Shown here in pieces: positions 31,604-34,463 of a stretch of 34,463 bases of DNA. A program made the translations under genes and the position numbers. This stretch comes from Spirochaetota bacterium (GTDB lineage: Bacteria > Spirochaetota > B62-G9 > DRHN01). The notes beneath the pieces are model-generated. The model saw nothing but the letters and a program-made list of their open reading frames with translations. It ran no database searches and was not told the DNA's origin. Positions within the stretch are counted from its first letter, which is position 1; each line of letters begins with the position of its first letter. The stretch is taken from the NCBI GenBank assembly GCA_016934265.1, contig JAFGTF010000088.1:1-34463 (forward strand), given 5' to 3'.

Positions 31604-32902
31604 CTATTGCACGACATGTTCGAGCAGGTCGAAAAACTCCGGACAGGAAACCGAAACGCACTCCGCGCCCCTGATGGTGGAAGTTCCGGGCGCGGCACAG
31701 GCGAGAACCGACGCCGCCATGGCGATCCTGTGATCGCCCCCGCTCTCTATGAGGGCGTTGTTTATCGGCGCACCGCCCCTGACGGTGAATCCGTCCTCCC
31801 GCTCTTCCACCTCGCCGCCGAATCGGCGTACCATATCGCATACCGCTTCTATTCTGTCGCTCTCCTTGACCCTGAGCTCGCGAGCGTCCCGTATGACGGT
31901 CTCCCCAGAGGCGAAGAGCGCGGCACAGGCGAGCGCAGGTATCTCGTCGATGACAAGCGGTATCTCTCGTCCGGAGACCTCGGTGCCGACGAGAGACGAG
32001 CCGCGCACACGCACCGTGCCGTAAGGCTCCGGGCCGCCTGCTTCGACATTCGTGTCCACTTCACCCCCCATTCGCTTGAATACCGAGAGTATCCGGGCCC
32101 TCGTGGGGTTGAGCCCCACGTTCCTGACGACGAGCCTCGAACCCGGCACAATGAGCGCGAGCGCTATGAAGAACACCGCCGACGAGATGTCTCCCGGCAC
32201 TTCCATGTCCAGCGGATGCGGGTCCTTCCTCCCCCAGACGGTGATTCTTGCTCCGTTTTCGTGCGGTTCGCTGCGAAAGGCCGCGTGCATCGCGGCAAGC
32301 AGCCTTTCCGTATGGTCCCTCGTTATGATCGTCTCTTCTATCTCGGACTTCCCCCCCACGAACATCGACGCGAGGATGAGCGCCGTCTTTACCTGCGCGC
32401 TCGGTACGGGAACCGTATACCGTATCGCTTGGAGGGAGCCCTTCTGAATCACAAGAGGCAGGCGTCCTTCGCGATGCTCGATCCGAGCACCGAAGCGGCA
32501 CAGGGGATCGATGACCCGCTTCATCGGCCTTGATAAAAGCGACCGGTCTCCGACGAGTCGTGCCCGAACGCCGGCGCCTGCGAGAAGGCCGGTCATAAGC
32601 CGGGCCGTCGTTCCCGAATTCCCGCAGTCCAGCACGACCGGCTCGCCTGTATCCGGTAGCTTGAGCCCGGCGATCCCCTTCCCCAAGACCCGTACGGTCG
32701 TGCCGCCGCACTCCAGCTCGACGCCGAGCCGCCCAAGCGACTGCAGTGTCGACGCCACGTCCCGTGCCGCCGACAACCCCCGGACGACGCTCTGTCCATC
32801 CGCCATGGACGAGAGCACGAGCGCACGGTGGGATATCGATTTATCGCCGCCCACGCGGATCTCTCCCTCCACGCGCCGTACGCCGCTTACTTCCCTGTCC
32901 AA
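31604..32902 (-). CDS. aroA: 3-Phosphoshikimate 1-carboxyvinyltransferase (EPSP synthase)
   Basis: A 432-residue enzyme joining shikimate 3-phosphate and phosphoenolpyruvate, the sixth shikimate step. Motifs in order: GGDKSISHRALVLSSMADG near residue 18, LDCGNSGTTARLMTGLLAG near 91 (the PEP-site loop), SRPMKRVIDPL, PSAQVKTALILAS, PGDISSAVFF, the IDEIPALACAALFA block with the catalytic Asp/Glu, and KESDRIEA. The GNSGTTxRLM form resembles the Bacillus/Staphylococcus type. The start is a TTG at 32902 with GGAGG five bases upstream, and it lies inside the chorismate mutase gene (16-nt overlap). Confidence 0.94.
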   Translation of the reverse strand: MDREVSGVRRVEGEIRVGGDKSISHRALVLSSMADGQSVVRGLSAARDVASTLQSLGRLGVELECGGTTVRVLGKGIAGLKLPDTGEPVVLDCGNSGTTARLMTGLLAGAGVRARLVGDRSLLSRPMKRVIDPLCRFGARIEHREGRLPLVIQKGSLQAIRYTVPVPSAQVKTALILASMFVGGKSEIEETIITRDHTERLLAAMHAAFRSEPHENGARITVWGRKDPHPLDMEVPGDISSAVFFIALALIVPGSRLVVRNVGLNPTRARILSVFKRMGGEVDTNVEAGGPEPYGTVRVRGSSLVGTEVSGREIPLVIDEIPALACAALFASGETVIRDARELRVKESDRIEAVCDMVRRFGGEVEEREDGFTVRGGAPINNALIESGGDHRIAMAASVLACAAPGTSTIRGAECVSVSCPEFFDLLEHVVQ

Positions 32903-33168
32903 TTCTCCTCCTTTTGGGCTCGAGAGGACACCTCGAAGATCCGGCCGTATATCGACTGTACGAACCGCCCCGCCCGCTCGTCCTTCACGGCCGTGCTTAC
33001 GTTACGAAGCACCTCCGTTTCCCTCTCCGCGTCCGAAACGTCGATACCGTTCTTTTTCTTCTCGATCCCGATCAACAGGACCTGACCGAGCCGTTTCTCT
33101 AAAAGCCGCGCAACCCGCCTGTCGATCCGGTCTATCCTTTTCCTATACCGATCCATATTCAGGCCCAT
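32887..33168 (-). CDS. Chorismate mutase (AroQ-class helical type)
   Basis: A 93-residue all-helical protein matching the small AroQ-class chorismate mutase. It shows YRKRIDRIDRRVARLLEKRL at the N-terminus, then IGIEKKKNG and VSDAERETEVLRNV, which carry the expected Arg, Lys and Glu of the active site. It converts chorismate to prephenate for Phe/Tyr synthesis. GGAGGGAGC stands directly before the ATG at 33168; an internal ATG at 33156 is the alternative. Its 3' end overlaps the aroA start. I leave the gene symbol blank because the usual name clashes with that of the dehydratase here. Confidence 0.82.
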   Translation of the reverse strand: MGLNMDRYRKRIDRIDRRVARLLEKRLGQVLLIGIEKKKNGIDVSDAERETEVLRNVSTAVKDERAGRFVQSIYGRIFEVSSRAQKEENWTGK

Positions 33169-33275
33169 GCTCCCTCCTTTTGGCTAAAAATCCGGGTGCT
33201 GCCAGAAACTGCGGCCCGCGGCATTAACGCGGCGTTTTTCGCATCTTACTACAAGATATCCGAAGCAATACGTGC

Positions 33276-33304
33276 TTGCAATAATAATCCTCGTTGGTTA
33301 TAAT
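33276..33304 (+). promoter_or_regulatory. Sigma-70 type promoter for the right-end aldo/keto reductase
   Basis: TTGCAA (33276-33281, 4 of 6) and a perfect TATAAT (33299-33304) are 17 bp apart. Transcription would start near 33311, leaving about 39 nt before the ATG. Confidence 0.6.
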
Positions 33305-33349
33305 TATTGACTCAAACATTCACCGCAGAGGAAACAGGGGAGGATGAAG

Positions 33350-34336
33350 ATGAAGTACAGGAAGCTCGGAAAAACCGGTTTTACTATTTCTGAGGTGTCC
33401 CTCGGCACATGGCAGCTGGGGGCGAGATGGGGAGACCCCTTCGATCCCGGAGTCGCCGAGGCAACGATCAACCGTGCGATCGACCTCGGAATCAACTTTA
33501 TCGACACCGCGGACGTATACTCGGACGGGCTCTCCGAGCGGTATACCGCTAAGACGGTGAAACAAAGAAGCGAGGAAGTATACGTGGCCACGAAGTGCGG
33601 CAGGCGGCTCGCACCGCATACCGCCGACGGATACAACGACAAAAATATTAGAAAGTTCGTAGATGACAACTTGAAGAACATGGGCCTTGAGCGCATCGAT
33701 CTCATACAGCTCCACTGCCCTCCGACTGACGTGTACTACAGGCCGGAGGTGTTCGGCACGTTGGACAGGCTCGTCGAGGAGGGAAAGCTGCTGTATTACG
33801 GTGTGAGCGTCGAAAAGATCGAGGAGGCGCTGAAGGCCATCGAGTACCCGGGCGTCGCCACGGTCCAGATCATCTACAATATCTTCCGGCAGCGCCCAGC
33901 CGAGCGTTTTTTCGAGGAGGCAAAAAAAAGAAACGTCGGAATCATCGTGCGGGTTCCGCTGGCGAGCGGACTCCTTACCGGAAAGTTCTCCTCCTCCACG
34001 CATTTCGAAAAAGACGATCACCGTTTCTTCAACCGGGAGGGAAAATCCTTCGACAAGGGCGAGACCTTCGCCGGGGTACCGTATGAGATCGGGATAGACG
34101 CGGTAGAAAGGCTTCGCCCGGTGTTCGGAAAGGACAAAAGCCTCGCCCTCTATGCTCTCAAATGGGTCCTGATGTCCGATTCGGTGAGCTGTACCATTCC
34201 GGGCGCGAGCAGGGTCGAACAGGTCGAACAGAACGTCAAGGCCTCGGACCTGCCCGACCTTACGCCTGAGATACTAACCGAAGCACGCGCTGTATACGAG
34301 GATACGATCATGCCGTACGTGCACCAGCGCTGGTGA
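33350..34336 (+). CDS. Aldo/keto reductase
   Basis: A 328-residue NAD(P)H-dependent aldo/keto reductase. The barrel begins KYRKLGKTGFTISEVSLGTW. The catalytic tetrad is seen in FIDTADVYSDG (Asp, Tyr), VATKCG (Lys) and LIQLHCP (His). The cofactor-binding part includes PLASGLLTGKF and the late CTIPGASRVEQVEQNVKA. There is no iron-sulfur tail, unlike the reductase at 17633-18646. The ATG at 33350 is preferred over the ATG at 33344 because GGGGAGG lies six bases before it and touches the earlier one. The substrate is unknown. Its stop codon overlaps the first hairpin of the right-end repeat. Confidence 0.9.
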   Translation: MKYRKLGKTGFTISEVSLGTWQLGARWGDPFDPGVAEATINRAIDLGINFIDTADVYSDGLSERYTAKTVKQRSEEVYVATKCGRRLAPHTADGYNDKNIRKFVDDNLKNMGLERIDLIQLHCPPTDVYYRPEVFGTLDRLVEEGKLLYYGVSVEKIEEALKAIEYPGVATVQIIYNIFRQRPAERFFEEAKKRNVGIIVRVPLASGLLTGKFSSSTHFEKDDHRFFNREGKSFDKGETFAGVPYEIGIDAVERLRPVFGKDKSLALYALKWVLMSDSVSCTIPGASRVEQVEQNVKASDLPDLTPEILTEARAVYEDTIMPYVHQRW

Positions 34337-34463
34337 AGTTTGCTGCGCAAACTTCAATGCAGTGTGCAGCTATGTACAATATATTAGGCCTCATGAAATA
34401 CAACCCAGTGTGCGCCGCACACTGCAGTTCAGTATGCAGCTATGTCCAATATATTAGGCCTCA
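34335..34463. repeat. Two tandem 70-bp units with hairpins, continuing off the window
   Basis: Unit one (from 34335) and unit two (from 34405) are offset by exactly 70 bp. Each begins with a hairpin: GAAGTTTGC-TGC-GCAAACTTC at 34335-34355, and CAGTGTGC-GCC-GCACACTG at 34406-34424. Each is followed by a 34-bp block (34360-34393 and 34430-34463), matching at 32 of 34 bases and ending TATATTAGGCCTCA. The array runs past the right edge. Confidence 0.92.

Noticed and set aside
31571-32533. Plus-strand open frame of 320 codons
   Set aside because: It is antisense to aroA, whose motifs are complete; composition is typical of a shadow frame.
34335-34463. The right-end repeats as a CRISPR array
   Set aside because: Only two copies are visible, and the sequence between the conserved blocks is itself related and hairpin-forming, not a unique spacer.

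Overview
The window is a dense, GC-rich stretch of bacterial chromosome with about 33 genes. Most are housekeeping genes with strong Shine-Dalgarno sites. The likely source is a spirochaete (phylum Spirochaetota), probably free-living. The main clue is the UPF0164-type outer-membrane barrel gene (27251-29011), a family I know mainly from Treponema. A large membrane PP2C/SpoIIE phosphatase and the general gene style fit. This placement is inference; there is no rRNA or other decisive marker. No tRNA, rRNA, CRISPR array, phage or complete IS element was found.

Layout, left to right. 1-87: start of a zinc-type alcohol dehydrogenase (minus). 340-1642: a DUF1805 protein and a sugar-phosphate isomerase-like TIM barrel (minus). 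1785-3101: aspartate kinase (plus). 3546-6877: YbaK-type deacylase, exported rhodanese, tRNA-dihydrouridine synthase, ispF and ispD (all minus; ispD-ispF-dus is a tight run). 7081-7938: ispE (plus, divergent from ispD). 7959-12243: a four-gene minus-strand run (GIY-YIG protein, unknown protein, metallo-beta-lactamase-fold hydrolase, AIR-synthase-like protein). 12381-16804: a cyclic-nucleotide-binding-domain protein, then the run yjbQ, COG2426 membrane protein, aroE, aroK, aroB. 17052-21039: minus-strand run lysA, ddl, ferredoxin-type aldo/keto reductase, aroQ. 21130-23487: a kinase/phosphatase/HTH fusion protein. 23622-27229: NUDIX hydrolase, endonuclease III, mgtE and murB. 27251-31297: barrel protein, acetyltransferase, YkgJ protein and a small secreted protein. 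31604-33168: chorismate mutase and aroA. 33350-34336: an aldo/keto reductase, then a hairpin-bearing tandem repeat running off the right end.

Pathways. Five shikimate-pathway steps (aroB, aroQ, aroE, aroK, aroA) plus chorismate mutase lie in three nearby loci; DAHP synthase and chorismate synthase are not here. Aspartate kinase and LysA belong to the lysine/diaminopimelate route. Ddl and MurB make peptidoglycan precursors. IspD, IspE and IspF are three consecutive steps of the MEP isoprenoid pathway.

The most unusual items are: a 126-bp in-frame array of six 21-bp repeats inside aroQ; two tandem 70-bp units at the right edge whose hairpins carry compensatory base changes; a transposase-like DNA-binding tail on a SpoIIE-type phosphatase; unusual residues at conserved motifs in all three MEP enzymes; a GIY-YIG protein that seems to carry a dead DnaQ-type exonuclease domain; and a pair of palindromic repeats upstream of ispD. 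I saw no convincing intrinsic terminator with a U-tract. Promoters listed are matches to the sigma-70 consensus found by eye.
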